Source of the DNA: Larimichthys crocea | Taxonomy: Eukaryota; Chordata; Actinopteri; Sciaenidae | Length of the DNA: 64,000 nt | NCBI RefSeq assembly: GCF_000972845.2 | Contig: NC_040017.1 | Location: 22,095,606-22,159,605 of the forward strand | Direction: 5' to 3' | Part shown: in pieces, positions 38,201-52,860 of the stretch | Numbering within the stretch: position 1 is the first letter of the stretch | How the letters are laid out: every line of letters begins with the position of its first letter | Made by a program: the position numbers and the translations under genes | Notes under the pieces: generated by a model | Database searches by the model: none | Told to the model about the DNA's origin: nothing | What the model saw: only the letters and a program-made list of their open reading frames with translations

Positions 38201-41200
38201 CTGTAGAACAAAACGGAGATTAAAATAAAGAGCACTTCACTGCATGCAAACAAGATGCATGAAGACTTTTGAAAGGTTGGCGTGCACTGTGCCACAAAAT
38301 AAAGAAACCTTCAGTGGATTCAGAGTCGTTTTAATTCTGATAAGGTTGCAAATTGGTGACAACGCTCCATAAGTTAGCAGCTAAGACATCCAACTGGCAC
38401 GGTGGTAAATGAATGGCTTGAGTTTGTTCTTAACCAGGACAAACGCCAACCTGTAAGCTCGAGGCACAAAGCAAGAGGCTTTTATGGATCTTTATCTTGC
38501 ATGTTCACTTTTGTGAGAACTGTTGTGCCTCCTGCCATTCAAACACAGCAACCAAATGCAAATGTGCCTACATATAGAGCTGCCACTATAGCTATTTTGT
38601 GGCCTTGTACTGGCATGTAGCTGGCCGTCCCCCAGAGGACTTGGAAAAGATGAAAACATTCTCTCCAACAAAGGTTTTTCCTGTGAATTTCATTTCTTTC
38701 CTCAAACCACAGAAATATTCTCCCCTCTTTTACAGACAACATCAACTTCAACAAGCGGCTCTTTTTTTTTTCTTTTCCTGTGAGCAGATGGCTGTCATGA
38801 TGAAATCATTGCAGATCTCAGCTAAGCTGCCATGAGGATAGTACTGGAAGTCACCAGAAGGCTGACTACAGCTACACAGCAACTACATGGCACCGCAGAA
38901 CAGACGGACAGAAAAGATCATAAACGTGAGAAAATCTGCCAGCATCCACACACACTTCCTCAGAGGCTATTAGGAATTAAAATAACTACTTTCCCTTGAG
39001 CAGTATCATCCTCAGGTTAAACTTAAAGATGCTCCGAGTTTCTTGGGAGATCGGGAGAGGTTCAAGTGCCGCTCTATCAACACAGGCCTGGGAGGTTTGT
39101 TTGTTTACTTTACCGCTTTTTGCCGGTAACCACTGTTTGTAAAACCTTAGCCCATTTCGGAGTCCTGTTTCCGTTGCTATGGCAGCCTGCTGATGCCTGA
39201 TAAATCGTCTCTGGCGGAGGAGGTGAGGAGGAGAGGGTCAGAGAGAGCGTGCACAATCTAAAAGGCCAGACAACTTATTCACAGATTGAGTTTCAATTGA
39301 TCTCCATGCAATCGTTATCCGAATGACTATCTCAGGCCTAATGGCTTCTCTGAAAGGCTATTACATGAACTGGGAAAGAGTTCGGTTAAATGGACTTAAC
39401 CAAATACAATCAGTCCCACATATCAGTGTGCAATCCATAAAATCTGCTCTAATATAGTGAACTTTTCTTCTATGCATCCTTGCCTCAGATTTCATCATCA
39501 GAGTCGAGCTCACTTTTGAAAATCGCATTTTACAGAGAAGTGCTTTACTCCATCAGTGCTGCTCTATTGTCCGCCATCTTTTTTTATGTCAACACTTTTT
39601 TACCTGAATGAAAAACTGGCCCCGCATTCTCTGATTTAGGGAGTGCTGATGTCTTTTGTCAAGCCTTCTTGCTCTCTGTCAGGAACCAAGGAATTTCTTT
39701 ATCCTCCTTCATGCCCCGAGACAATACCATTCAAGGTTATCATACAAAAGGCCAAAGAGGACAGGGAGAAAAGGCTGCCGCTAAGCTCGAGACAATTTTG
39801 GTGGCCAGGGAATTGAAGCAGGGACGTGCATGAATGGGCCCGCTTAATGTAAGACATTCCCTTTTGGGCATGGAAGATCATCCAAAAGAGCGAAGGAAAT
39901 GTAAGAGTAACCACACCTGGGAAGGCATGCCTGAGCTTTGCCAAAATAATGTCTGTGTTTTCATGACCGTTGGTCTTTTACAGTTCAAAATCTTATTTTT
40001 CATGCAAGTTTAAAATGATTGCAGTTGTATGCGCTCCTGCTCATCTGTTTAAGGAGTTTTTTTGACACTACTTATTGTTGGCATATTTCAGCAGTAGCTA
40101 TTGGATGTACTTGCAATCTGTAATTATGTCTCAATATAGTAATTTGCATTGTTAGTGATTGATTCTGCCACTCCCGTGCTGCAAAACAAATTGCTTATGC
40201 ATGATGGATTCACAGGAAGCATTGTAGCATGTAATCCAGCGTTACTGTTTTTAATTTTATCTCATTGATATCAGCCTCATGGCTTACCGTTCACACTACA
40301 ATGCAAACCCAACATTTGTTTCGGCAAATCAACCAGGACTAAAATATAAAAAGTGCTCCAAATGTAAAAGAAAGATTTATTTTGTGCAGCTGTGACTATA
40401 ACCGAACGATAGCTAGGGAATGTGTGCACAGTTTATTAAAACATCACATGATCTGCTTCCTTGCATGTAATAAATAAATAATGTAATGTAATTAACATTA
40501 TGTTGTAAACATGTTCATTTGTCTTCTGTGCTTTAATTAGTGAACAGAGTCTCACAGTGTCACTTCAGCCTGAAAGAAACAATGTGACTGTGTGTCAACC
40601 CTGCATGTTCAGGCATGTTTTGTTTTTTCTCTCTCTCTCACACTTGAAACACAAAGCGCACATCAACACGTACAGCCTGCAAGTGTGTCATTCAAGTTCG
40701 TTGGAGCACACTCGTTTTCACAAGGGCTTACTCCTATGTGAGCATTTTTGCCCGGCAAAGCTGGCGTCCAGACGGGGATCTGGAGATTCAGTTGAAACGT
40801 TGAGAGATGGAGGATGGATGAGGGGGATGCAGAGAAAGAAGGGATTTAAAGAGAGTATAAGTATGTTATGTGCAAAACAGGAATATAAATGCTGCCCATG
40901 GCTGGCATTCAAGCGTTATTTAGCCCGTAACCTACTCACGAGTTTAAACTCACTGGTTAAATGACAAAAATATTCTAATATTCATAAATAAACTGAACTG
41001 TTTCTCTATTTGCACAGCTCTTCCCAGAGAGTATACCTCCACGATCCAGTTGGACAAGAGGTGTGTTCAGGAAGAAGTTTTTCTGGTTTCAAATGATATG
41101 TTTCCTCCCTACTGTTGTTATATTTTGTGATATCTAACTGTGAAGGGTGTCTACACAGAATATACTTCACTCTGCTGTCGTTTTATGTTTCTCCATGTCG

Positions 41201-43429
41201 GCTTTACAACTTGGATATAAAACACAGGCGACTGTATTAGGAACAGAGCTCTGTGACAAACAAGTTCGACATCAGGCTCTGACTATTCATTCAGAGTGTG
41301 ACCATCCTCTCCATGACGAATTCCTCTACCCTCTGATATTTGCCACTGCCGCCCCAAGAAAAGGTCAAACAGTTACAAAGACTCTTTTATCCCATCAGCC
41401 ATCAAATGACTTAACAAGCCTCATTGTTGAGCTGTGTTCATGTGCGGCCTGCATCGTTATATTTTCATGTCACCCTGCAAACAGACTGTTGTTTCTTCAC
41501 TCGCTTCGTCTTGTTTCTCTACTAATTAGTAGCACGTGAATGCAAATAATGCGTAACAAAGGGTTGAGGTGAAAGACTTCAAAGTCTGCTTGTTGCATTA
41601 TCGGGTTTGATTGCATATTCCGAAGGCAAAAAGCAGTATGTGTTTATTTGTTGGCTTGCGCCGCTCTCCTTCAACACGCTCTCATTTCTTTCCGTGTCCG
41701 CCCATCAGTCACCATCCCCGGTCCTGGGCGGAAAGAGCAGCTTGTGTTATATTGATCTGTTTCAGTGCTTTTGCTACAGGCATTCTGTCAAGGGCTGCTC
41801 TTATCTAATCACACCACTCATTTGTCACACGGTTTCAGACTACAACCAGTAATTAATAAACACACCAATTACATGAGCAAAAATCGACTTATGGTTCATT
41901 AAACAGTGGGTATGTATTAAGCAGGGGGAAAAAAAACAAAAAATGTTTTAGATCTACAGCTCAGGAGCAGGACACAGTGCATAGGAGTGAAACTGGTGCG
42001 TGCTAAATGCGCAGAAAATACTTTCAAAAAGAGAACATCTTCTGGATGTGTGGGGAGAATGAGCTTTTCACACGAGGGAGCAGTTATTTTCTGTATGTCT
42101 CACTCTTTCCAGTTACAAAAACCCACGCCTCCCTGAGACCTCAACCATGTCTCCTCTGATCTCATATTGCAAATTGGACATTCTTCCTCCTCCTTTCAGT
42201 TAAGAGAAGTCAAATAAGAGGCAGGAGGGGGGGAAAAAAGAAACACAAAGGAAAGAATTCAGCAGCATCCAAGAGAAATTCCTCCTCTAGCTTTTCCACT
42301 CCTGTGCTGAAATGATGTTGGAATCTAAAGCATGAAGAACAGTAGAAACAATGAGTCGAGGTATCTGAGAAAAACCTGCCATGGAAGGATCACCTGACTG
42401 CTACAATGCTCTGGTGTTAATTTGCTGCCTTGGTTATTTTCACCAGTCAAAGAGAAGATTAGCTTTTTCGCAATATCTTGCCATAGTTTAATGACTTATT
42501 ATCATTGCGAGGCTTGGTGGCAGGGTGGTGACGATAAGCTACTTTGCTTGCACATGACACAGATAGAGTCAAAGCCAAACGTACAGTAGTCGAGCAAATT
42601 TCCAGGATTTAAATGAAATTTCGGTAATCAGAGTAAGTGGAAAAAACATGCTGGAAAGAAACACAAGCGTCTGTTGTACAATTTCACATCAGCATGCTTG
42701 TCTGGGATTTAAAAAGTGATGGATGCTCTGTGCAACAATCAAGTGAAGAAGAAAATGTGTGAGGGGAACAGCAGAGCCAAAAGGGTATGGGAATCCTCCT
42801 CAGGGTACGATTCACTTCATAGGGTCCTACAAGTGTAGCTCCCAAACTGGGTCATGTCTGATGTCTTAAACAGCGTCCTCCTCCCCCTGACAGAGCCTGA
42901 CTGAAAAGCATGACGGCACCCCACGTGTCAAAACGTCAGCGTATACCTACAGCAATGCCTCCCTATCTTAATTGGCCTTTATAATGAGCGGTAAACATGC
43001 TAACGAAAAGGCCTCTGGGAAGAAGGAAATCAAAGGTTTAATATTCATGTTACCAGCATCCAAATATGCAATGAATGTTTTAGTATCCTCCACACAGACA
43101 CCGCCAGACATCAAAATGCCTCTCTGACAGTACTGGAGCTCATCATGTGAGCAACTCCATACTCCAAACACAAAGAGCCTCCTTTCAAACACAATGCAAT
43201 GCTTCAGGGATCGAGGAAAAACTGACTTTCATTGCCAAGTGTACAAAGTACTCCATAGCATGTGTTTAAAGTGCCGGCCCACTGCATTCACACCGTCTCC
43301 TGGGACATAGACTAGGCTGGACTACTACCCCTGGGCTTTGAGTTGAAGCAGCTCTTACCTAACTCCTAAATATTCCTAAAACCAGTGGGTTGATTTATTC
43401 TTCCATTTCATTGTGTGTGTGCTCTATTG

Positions 43430-43652
43430 CATGTCCGTCCTGGGAGAGGGATCCCTCCTCTGTGGCTCTTCCTGAGGTTTCTTCCACCTTTTTTCCCCGT
43501 TAAAAGGTTTTTTTGTGGGAAAGTTTTTCCTCACTTGAACCGAGGGTCTAAGGACAGAGGGTGTCACTCCCTGTACAGATTGTAAAGCCCTTCAAGGCAA
43601 ATGTACTTTGTGACTTTAGGCTATACAAATAAAATTTGCTTTGACTTAATAA
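43430..43652 (+). mobile_element. LINE 3' end (fish L2/Maui-like), 5'-truncated
   Basis: The sequence CCTGAGGTTTCTTCC...GAGGGTCTAAGGACAGAGG...TGTACAGATTGTAAAGCCC...GGCTATACAAATAAAATT is the typical 3'UTR of L2-clade LINEs in teleosts. No reverse transcriptase frame remains. Confidence 0.75.
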
Positions 43653-46600
43653 TGTGAAAACCATTCAGAAAGCTTGGAAATCTCTGTAGAATAAGAGGCT
43701 CGTTATAAAGTCCTAGAAGGGTTGTACCAGAATACCAATATATAATGTGATACATTATATCACATGTTCCAAACAAAGAAGACAATTTTATGACTGGACT
43801 GTTAAAGAAAGATCATATTTGCTTCCTTGCTGAGATTTAGTCTCTCATTTCTGTACTGTAAATATTAAGCAACCACCTGCAGCCTTTCCAATCTGTATTA
43901 AATCCCAATAGTTTGTCTAGTCTTTATGCTAAGCTGAACTAACCGGCTGCTGGCTGTAGCTCTATATTAACCATACACACATGAGAGTGGTATAAATTTT
44001 CTCCCAAGAAAGATAATGAGAGTGTGTCCCAGATTAAAGTGAAAAGTTTCTGTTTGAAGTGTCGAGGCTGGACGTTACCTTTTTAAAAGTTTTTATATAC
44101 TGTTGCATAGTATATGGCTAAGTAAAGTTACATGGTGATGCTCACTTGGCTCCTCTTTCATCACATGCTGTTATCATGACATGTGAGAGCCCTTGAAAAA
44201 AAGCTAAAAGAGCCCAAATGAGAACACATTATGTAACGCCAAGTAATCTGCGAGCAATACAATAGGGCAATAGAATAGAGAAGCAGAGATCAGGTTGAGC
44301 GCGACCGTGTGCGCGCTTTTGACATTTTGTATGATACTGAATTGGCATTGTGATCCAACATAATCATATAATATCTGGTTTATCCTGCCTGCTCAAGGAT
44401 GAAAAGCTATTTCTGCTCTGATGATTCTACTGATTGAAACCAAACAGATGTCAAGAAAAGGCTACCAATTCCATTTCATATGAAGATTTACTATTATCTT
44501 ACCTTTTTTATGCTGCCATGCAATCTCTCTGACAGGGTAGTAAAAAAGTACTGAGGTAAACTAAAGCGGATGTCATTATGCGGAGATAAATGTTAGTGAT
44601 GAAACGGCAGACTCCTGGTGAAGTCTTGCCTTCTTAACAATGCTGTTAGGCAGTCTTTGAACCCATGGGTAATAAAATATAGAAGAAACTGCAGCTTCTT
44701 GATGGAGATTGTGTAAAAAAAATAAAATAAAAAAAAGAGACACGACAGTGACACTTGTTTATTTCACTTTGGTGTTAAAAAACGGCTGTTGTCATAAACC
44801 ATGATGAAATATGTGAAAAAGCCTGAGGGCTTCTCCCAAACCACCGATTATATTTGTGTCTTGGTCAGAGCAAATGGCTAAATGTGATGACTTGGTTTTT
44901 GTTTTGACAGGCACATTCATTAAGTCTTCCTCTTGATAAATGGTTTTTATTTTGTCAGTTTTAGTCCAGAGGGAAACTTAATCAAAAACATTTAAGGTAA
45001 AGGGATAAAACCAGCTGGATGAGTATGGACCCGGACAAATTAAAACCCTAAAGGGTAGAGCGGTAGCAGGTGGGCTGAAAATGAAGCAGTTTATATGGGT
45101 AATTACAAAGAACACAGCAAACATCCATAATTATCTGAAATAAATCCATGGCTTTCCTTTATTTACTCCTGTTTCCATTTGGGAAAATGTGAGCAACCAC
45201 GATGTAATGCAGAATGAACAATGGGGTGCTTATTCACCGTGTTGTGTTTCTAATAAGATGGAAACATCTAAAACAGGGATGGTGCCAAGGCCAAGTTTCT
45301 TTTTACTATACTTCAAATAATACAGACTTAACACCTTCATTACACTTCTGCCTCCCGCAAACACGTGGCTTCAATCAAGCCGCATGCGTTCATGTCATGA
45401 GAGTCAGTGGATGGCATGAATCCTCAGATTATACAATCGGAGCAAGGACGAAGGAAAATCAATAGCTCCCTGAGCCATTGCAAAACTGTCTCTTACTGAG
45501 ATGTTTGAAAAAGAAAAGAAAAAAAAAACAGATGCAAAAAAGATGTTAGAGCAATGCTCTGTAAGCACCAGTGGTTTCCTCCAGCAGTCGGTGGTTTCCA
45601 CTTTTACTGCCTTATGCTCAGTTTACATGGGAGTAATAGCACAGTGTGTTGAGAACTCACGTAACTCATCAATTATCTCATTATCTCTGAAAAACATTAG
45701 AACCAGCGAATGAAATTCAGCAAAATATTTATTTGTCACTAAACTGAGCCAAATTTCGTTTACAGTTAAAACACACCAACACAAATTCAATTTACATGGG
45801 ATTAGTAAGTATTACCTGGGGAACTCTGACCAATGTGATGCAGGTATTTTTGCACTACCTAAAATTTCACTTAAATTATAACCATGGAAAACCCGAACCG
45901 GGATTAAGATCATCAACGATCTGCCTCAATTATACAAATCACTTCCCAACCTCGGGTTATATTAGTTCCGTGCAAATAGAGCTTTATAAAATTCCATCAG
46001 TATTCATGAACATGAACGAGTCTCCTCAGAAGCTTAAAACCAACTCGAGATAAAACTGCGGCACTGACGACGACCAACTCTGTAGGATGAAACTGTGAAA
46101 CTTCACGGCCAAATTAACTTTGTGCCATTATAGTGCTCTCAATGATGAGGCAGAGAAGTTCGCCTCTGTAATGTCATGTGCCCACAAAGGCTTCCATTCA
46201 CTGTCAGAAGAGCTCGTCCACAATACGCCTCCTGATTGAATCAATTTGAGAGCCTGTGGCTCTGACTCGTTCCTGCTCACAAATTACTGACTGAATAATC
46301 CAAAAATCGCAGGTCAATGCATGTGCAAACTCCTGTTTCCAGGGATGAATCTTTTTTTTTTTCTTGAATGTTGATTACTGTAGCATTGTTATGGTAGCCC
46401 CACAGTGACTGAATAGCCTGCCAAGGGCTGTTGAGAATGTACCACTGGACATTTCAGAACTAGTCAGTCTGATTGATTGAGCCATAAAGAGTTTGTCCGT
46501 GGGGCTAACAGGACTTGGATAAAAGATTAGGAGTCTGTTGAGTCTTGATTAATGTTATAGGATATAACCTCTGGCCAGTGGTGCTGAAAGATTTATATAA

Positions 46601-49162
46601 ACAGGGTCTCGGCGGCAAGATATACGCGCGCTGAATTGGAGCGATTTGAAGTCAGCGAGGACAAAACAATCACAGGGTATCCCCAGGACACAAGCTAAAT
46701 CAAAACAGAATTGTCACAACTCCATAATGAGACAAACAAGCGTATTAACTGTCAGACGAAGCACGACGGCAACCCGAGCGGCAAACCAGACTAAACAGAG
46801 ATATCTCAAAGGCAACAACCATAATTTTATTTTTGCTAAATCAGAAGGAATGTGATGACGACGGGAAAGAGAATTCCTCTGCATATTTATCTAGGACCTT
46901 GTCTGTGTCAAGCCCTGCCCCACCCCCTGGACTTAGGCTGTCTGATTAGTATTCAGTGAATTCATTAAAGCACAATTGCTGGTGTCTGGGAACATGGGAA
47001 CTCTTGATGGAGGAGAGGTTGAGTTCAGCCTACTGGGTAAGTCCCTACAGAGGGGGGAAAAAAAGCCCCATCCCCCAAACCTGAAGGTCACCATGTCTTT
47101 CCTCTGCTACTGATCTGATGATCACAGGCAAACATCGGTTGGAGAGTTCAGTGTTAAGATCTTTATTTGCAGATGTTGTGATGTCGCCAGCATGCAAAGA
47201 TCTGCACTGTGCAGGAGAAGAAGGTACATTTGAGTCGGACTTTTGGCTTGACTGTCCCACAATTCATCACCCAGGGAGTGTTGTTGTGCTGCGTTATAAT
47301 ATAGTGTTTCTCCTTTGCAGCTATAGAAAAATATATAAATGAGATCAGACTTTGTAGCCTGCAGACCATCCCTCCCTCAAAAGCCGCACACACACACACA
47401 CCCAACTCCCCAACTATTAAAATCAATGTTGAGATGAATGAACAGCAGAAACCAGAGGGGACACCTGGCAGAAAACTCTTCCGGCCGCTCCAATGGTTCA
47501 TATGTTAGAGGGAGGCGAGCTTTGGTTGCGTCCCGGCAAACCAGTGATGAATCATTCCTCAGGGAAGCACTTACACACTTCAGCCAGTTTAATGAAAAAC
47601 ACCAAAAAAAAAACCCTGTCCTGCATGAAAGCTTCCCAATAATAAATCACAAGCGGGGATAAAATATTGCATAGAGCCACAGTGCACGGATCCAGCAGAG
47701 TTTGGCTTAACTCCTCTCCCTCTCACTGCTGGACTGTCAGTCTTCTGTGTTTCCTCTATAATGCTGCTATCGCGTTGACTCCAAATACAACTCTCTTTGC
47801 GTCAAGTCCTACCTCTGGAAATGATTTGAAATTATGAGAGAATGATCACACAGAGGCAAAAAAAGACTTCCCCTGGGTTTAATATCGCCATTTATACTCC
47901 TCTGTTTCGCTTCAAGTGGTCTCTTGATGGCTAGGGAAAGATCCGATTTGAAGGCGTTGCAATAAAACTAATTATAATTAAAGAAAACAAAAACAAAACA
48001 AAGGTGAATAATATGAAGCTGTAAGTCCAGAGCGTATATATATATATACCAGGGAAAAAGCTGTGTCATATCCTGAAGCTTCTTTCTGTTTTCCTCCAAC
48101 ACAATGAGGAAAAAAAAAAAAAAGACTTTGATCATCCGCTATATCTCACTCACCGAGTGAGTAAGGAGGAAAACAGAGTCAGGGCATAAGAGTAGGGCTT
48201 TCCACACAGGGGAATGCAGAGCAGAAGAAAATGAGGTGAACAGTCACGAAACGAAAAGCAGAAAAAACCTCCAGTAGCTGCAACACACTTGACAGGAAAC
48301 TAAGCTGCCGAAGCAAGTGTCAAACAAAACAAATTGCTAAACCTTTCCTGACACAGAGTGCAGAGTGAAATTAAGTCGCCAGGGACAGAGAATGGCACCA
48401 ACATCAAGACTAAGTTTAGGTAGGTAGTGAGGAGGCGTGTGCTTACAAAAGGATCTGTTCACATGTGATAATTAATTCATAAATGCTTGGTTATTTGCGG
48501 TTTCGGTACAGGATTGGAATCTCATTTTGCACCATGTTCGGTTTTTGTCAATGTAGCCAAAGGGCTTTCTCTCAGCAGGGGCCACAGTATTCTGTCTCAA
48601 AAGATGCATTTTTCTCTCAGAGACCAGGCATGGGAGGCACATAAGCATGAACGTGACAGCACAAGTGAGTCAATAAACACACCCAGGCAGAGCACTTTCA
48701 TTTAGAAAGGAGGGAGGACTTCAAAGTTCAGCCGGCAGGGGTTAAGAGAGAATACAAAAGAATAAAGAGGGATCAGCTCTGGCTGAAAATGCATTTTGAG
48801 ATGGAGAGAAACCAACAAAGCAGCAACAGGACCTATAATAAATACAGCTGTAGTACATTCAAGATGATGAAAAAGCTATTTTATGTCTCTGAAAAGTCTA
48901 ACTCTAAATGTTAACTGAATGCGTAGGTGTGTTTGTTCAGGGGTACGAGCAGTAAGTATTACACAACCGCAAACTGATATTTATTTCGAGCAAAATCTCC
49001 TTTGTTTTGACAAAATGTCCGCACAAAAGCAGCGAGTAAGCATTAACTATAAATCACACTGGAGCACAATGACACTAATGCAAGAAGAAGTAAAAAATGC
49101 AAAGGGAGATATATGAGATGTATTGCAGTGGAAGCAGCCACAAAGAAAGGAGTGTGTTCCTC

Positions 49163-49185
49163 TGTGTGTGTGTGTGTGTGTGTGT
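49163..49185. repeat. (GT)n microsatellite
   Basis: About 11 uninterrupted GT units in the long lhfpl6 intron. Confidence 0.9.
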
Positions 49186-52100
49186 AAGATCAGGGGCATG
49201 TTGCAAAGGTTTAAGGTACCTATTACTGCTGAGTGTAGCAGCGATGGGATTAGTGGTACCCGGAGGGCACAGATGGCACCAAAATCCTCAGAGTCATTCT
49301 GAAAAGGTCACACCAAATACAAGAGAACCATCCCCACCTACTCACCCACCCATACACTGCTACTAACAGATTCCTCAGGCTTGTTTCTGCGGGGGCTTTT
49401 AGTCCCTCATCAATCCTCTGAAAGCTCCACAATCATTTTTTTTTTCAAGTGGGTAACAGAGAGCCGTACAGAAATGCCTTTAAAATGTCAAGCGGCGGCG
49501 GACCTGACTCGCGGTGTCATTGATGAGACGGTGGCAAAGGCTGAATTCAATAAGAAGCGTGTGTCGCTTCAGAGGAAAACAGATTTTATCAGAGCGCTTT
49601 TGTTACGATGTTTAATGGGACAGGAAGCAAGTGGGAAAAGACGCAGATGCACAGTGATGTATCAAAAGACATTAGTCTTTATGGCGGCGGACAGAACAAA
49701 TGAACCACTCTGCACTTTGTAATTTAGTCTGAAGGTCATTTCTGACCCTTTCCATTCTCATCCTCTCATTCATTTGTCTCTGTCATACTGCAACGTACTG
49801 CGCGTTGGCTCTGTTATTTCTTTTTGCATCGCAACAATGAGACTTGCATTCCTCTTCTGTCTTGTTTCGGCATACTGCTGTGTGCGTGCATTTCCTGCCA
49901 CCATACGGCTGCATCCTCCCTAGGCGCTGGCTCATCCACCAACACCATATGGCAAGGCCAACTAGGCAGGCAGCGCTCCGCAAGACTCACAGCGTCTCCG
50001 CTCTGTGTGTTTTTTCTTCGAAGGATCCGCTGAACCGATTACAAAAAGGGTCTTATTACTATATGTAGAAGATGCAGATACACATCGCTTCATATACGAT
50101 CTGAGCGCGGCGAGGCAGCAGAGCCATTAGCAGAATGTACACAGACTGGATAACAGGTGGTATGTTCATCTGCTGCTGGCCTCGGCCTCTGACCTCAGGA
50201 AGGTTTTCCAGTCTCTTTGTGAATCAGTGTAGCTCACTTGATAAAAGGTTTAGAGTCCTCATTCTTCTGAAAAGTAAAGATACAAGTAAGCTATAAAAAA
50301 TGTGCATACTTCATCAAAAATAAAAATATCTTGTGTAAGACTTATGAGCTCATGAAATTGTGCCCTAACTTCCCTTAAATCAGTTTTTCTACTGAATAGT
50401 GGGACATAACATATCAGCGTAAAATAGTGAGTGTACTGAACTGAACTGTAAACCAAGAGGATATCAGCTAAAGAGAGAAAGGCAGCTTTACTTTAACTGA
50501 TAAGAGGAGGAAGTCGGAGGTAAAAAGTTTTCCTGGAAGACTAATAGCTCCTGAAATGCTCTTCCTTACTCCAGCCTACAGCTTGTAAACTCCTCCACTG
50601 AGAATTGACTGAGCCTGACAGCTGGCAAACCAATCACTGAACTACGGGGAACAGTTTAGATGATGACATGAGTCAAAACTCTCAACCCTCCTGGTGAATA
50701 ACGACTTTAACTACGTGTTGTGGGTATAATCCAGAGTGATTCTTTAGCCGCAGGAGTCACTCCTGACCATTTTTCGCTGGATGATTCATGAGAAAGTCGC
50801 TAACAATAACTGTTTTGCAGAGTAACTGTGTGTTGTTGGGTTTTTTTTGTCACGTGAAAAGACCAATGACAGCCAAGTTGAGCAGCGTGTTCATCCAGTC
50901 AAGTGCAGGAGAGGGTTTATAATGATGCATGAGTGAAGCAGAGCACTGTCAGTCTACTGTTGTGCAGCGTGGTTGAATTTCTTTTTTTTTTTTTTTGCCA
51001 GACCACAATGAATGAAATTCGTGGCTTGGCTGTGTGAGAAAACCATTTTATTCCAAAATGCAGAAATTACAAGGTGCAGCGCAGCAGTATTTGGGTCAGT
51101 ATGTACTGAACTGTTGAAATGAAGCTGTTGTTGCACTTCACCTTGGCAACACAACATATAAACTCGCCCATCGGCTCCTCAGCTCAGCTGCATTGTGATC
51201 GGCTGGAAGGAATACAAACATCAGACCTTAATTAATATATATATATTTATTTATTTTTGCACTGACAAATAGCTTTTCCCCCATTTTAGCACCAGCGGTG
51301 TTCGGATGAAACCAACTTGTGAACGGAAGTGCGAAACCAGATCTGGAGAGAAAGCTGCAAATAGATTTAACCAACTCTGTCTGGTGGCAGACGGGCACGT
51401 GGAGTACGTGTTATGCTGTGAAGATGAAACATTCACATACCCCAGGATCACACTTCATGTGTTGGAGGCTGCTACTCTCAACAGGAAGCTCCATTCGAAT
51501 AGGACTCTGTTACCGATGTATCTTTCCATGTCACAGGCATCGGGTTATTCAGTTTTGACCCATTTTACGATGAAAACCTTCCCCTATATGATTTAAAGAT
51601 ACTATAAAATTTCATCTTGCAATCTTGTAATTGATTATCTAATTAATTTTATCTGATGTTCACGTAGATAATCTGCAGCTTGCAGGAACATACATTCAAT
51701 GCTTTATGCAGTAACTGTGCTGTGTCAGTGTCAAGACATAAAGAGTGACAGCGAGTCAGCACCACCCAGACATCTGTGACTGATTACTAGTTGTAATGTG
51801 CCAGTGATAAATGCGTGAACATGAGGCGATGATGAATCTAACACTGTTCCCCAAGGAACAAGGACCTTCCATTACATGTCTTATTACTGTCTCTCCCTCC
51901 TGATGCCTTAATTGATCCTTGTGGGCCAACAAAGAAAACCCTCCTTCACCCATCCACAGATTATGATACCCGATAGCCTGGAAGAAGAAGAATGAAAAAA
52001 AAAACAACCACAGCAGCTTTAAACCCAACTAGCCCCTTGTTCAACATTTAATTACAAAGCTATAAGGCACTGAGTATCTTGTAATATCGAGCAGTTGCAA

Positions 52101-52559
52101 GACCATAAAGGTGAATGCAGCGTTTTATCACATAACTTCATTTTAATTGGATACAACTTGTTTTTCCTCACCAGAGAAAACATTGAAATAGGGCCACCGG
52201 TGAGATTGGCATGTCCTGCTGCCAGAGCTTCCTATGCTGTGGTGCGTGCTAAACTGAGCGCCTTCATGGATGAATTCAGAGCAGAAATGCAAAGCATGGA
52301 GGAATAGCACTCCTTTCTACCCACAGAGGTTGACCACGGCATATGCTGCCGCTTATTATTCCCTGTGTCTGCCTGTTTTCCATTGTATTTATAGCAGGGG
52401 GAACTTGATTTAGATCTGCTCCATCTGGTGAATCGCTGTAGGGATAGATGCCACACATCTTCCGCTCGTCTGTGTATTACCTCCCCACAAACCATCCACC
52501 CTGCTCACTGGCCTTTATTTAAAAAAGATGGTAAGTGAGATAGCAGGATGTTGTTCCTC

Positions 52560-52860
52560 TCTCCGTCTTTCTCTCTGACACCAGCTGCTGCTGCACGGTT
52601 TATGATGCTTGCTGGGAGGCTTTGGGAGGAGGGGGGAGTCTGGAGCCTGTGGAGGTGTAAAAATCCCTCCCACTTTCTCTGGTGGTATGCAAAGATTCCA
52701 CGGGCGGCCTCCAGAGCCCCTTTCCTTCCACAACCCTCCCCCAGTCCCAGTTCGCATCAACCTTCAGCAGCCCCCTGAAACTGAAAGGGAGGGGATTGAT
52801 AGCGGAGGTAGTGGAGCTGAGGTTTGGGGCGCAGAGGAGGAGAGGCTGATTATAAAACAT
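52560..52860. other. GC-rich, purine/pyrimidine-skewed segment
   Basis: About 300 bases, locally much richer in G and C than surrounding intron, with G-rich runs on the plus strand (GGAGGGGGG near 52626) and C-rich runs near 52736. No convincing exon. It could be an internal promoter or enhancer of lhfpl6; this is inference. Confidence 0.3.

Noticed and set aside
40557..40964. 135-codon plus-strand frame in the lhfpl6 intron
   Set aside because: No family resemblance or coding-like codon use; length is within chance expectation.
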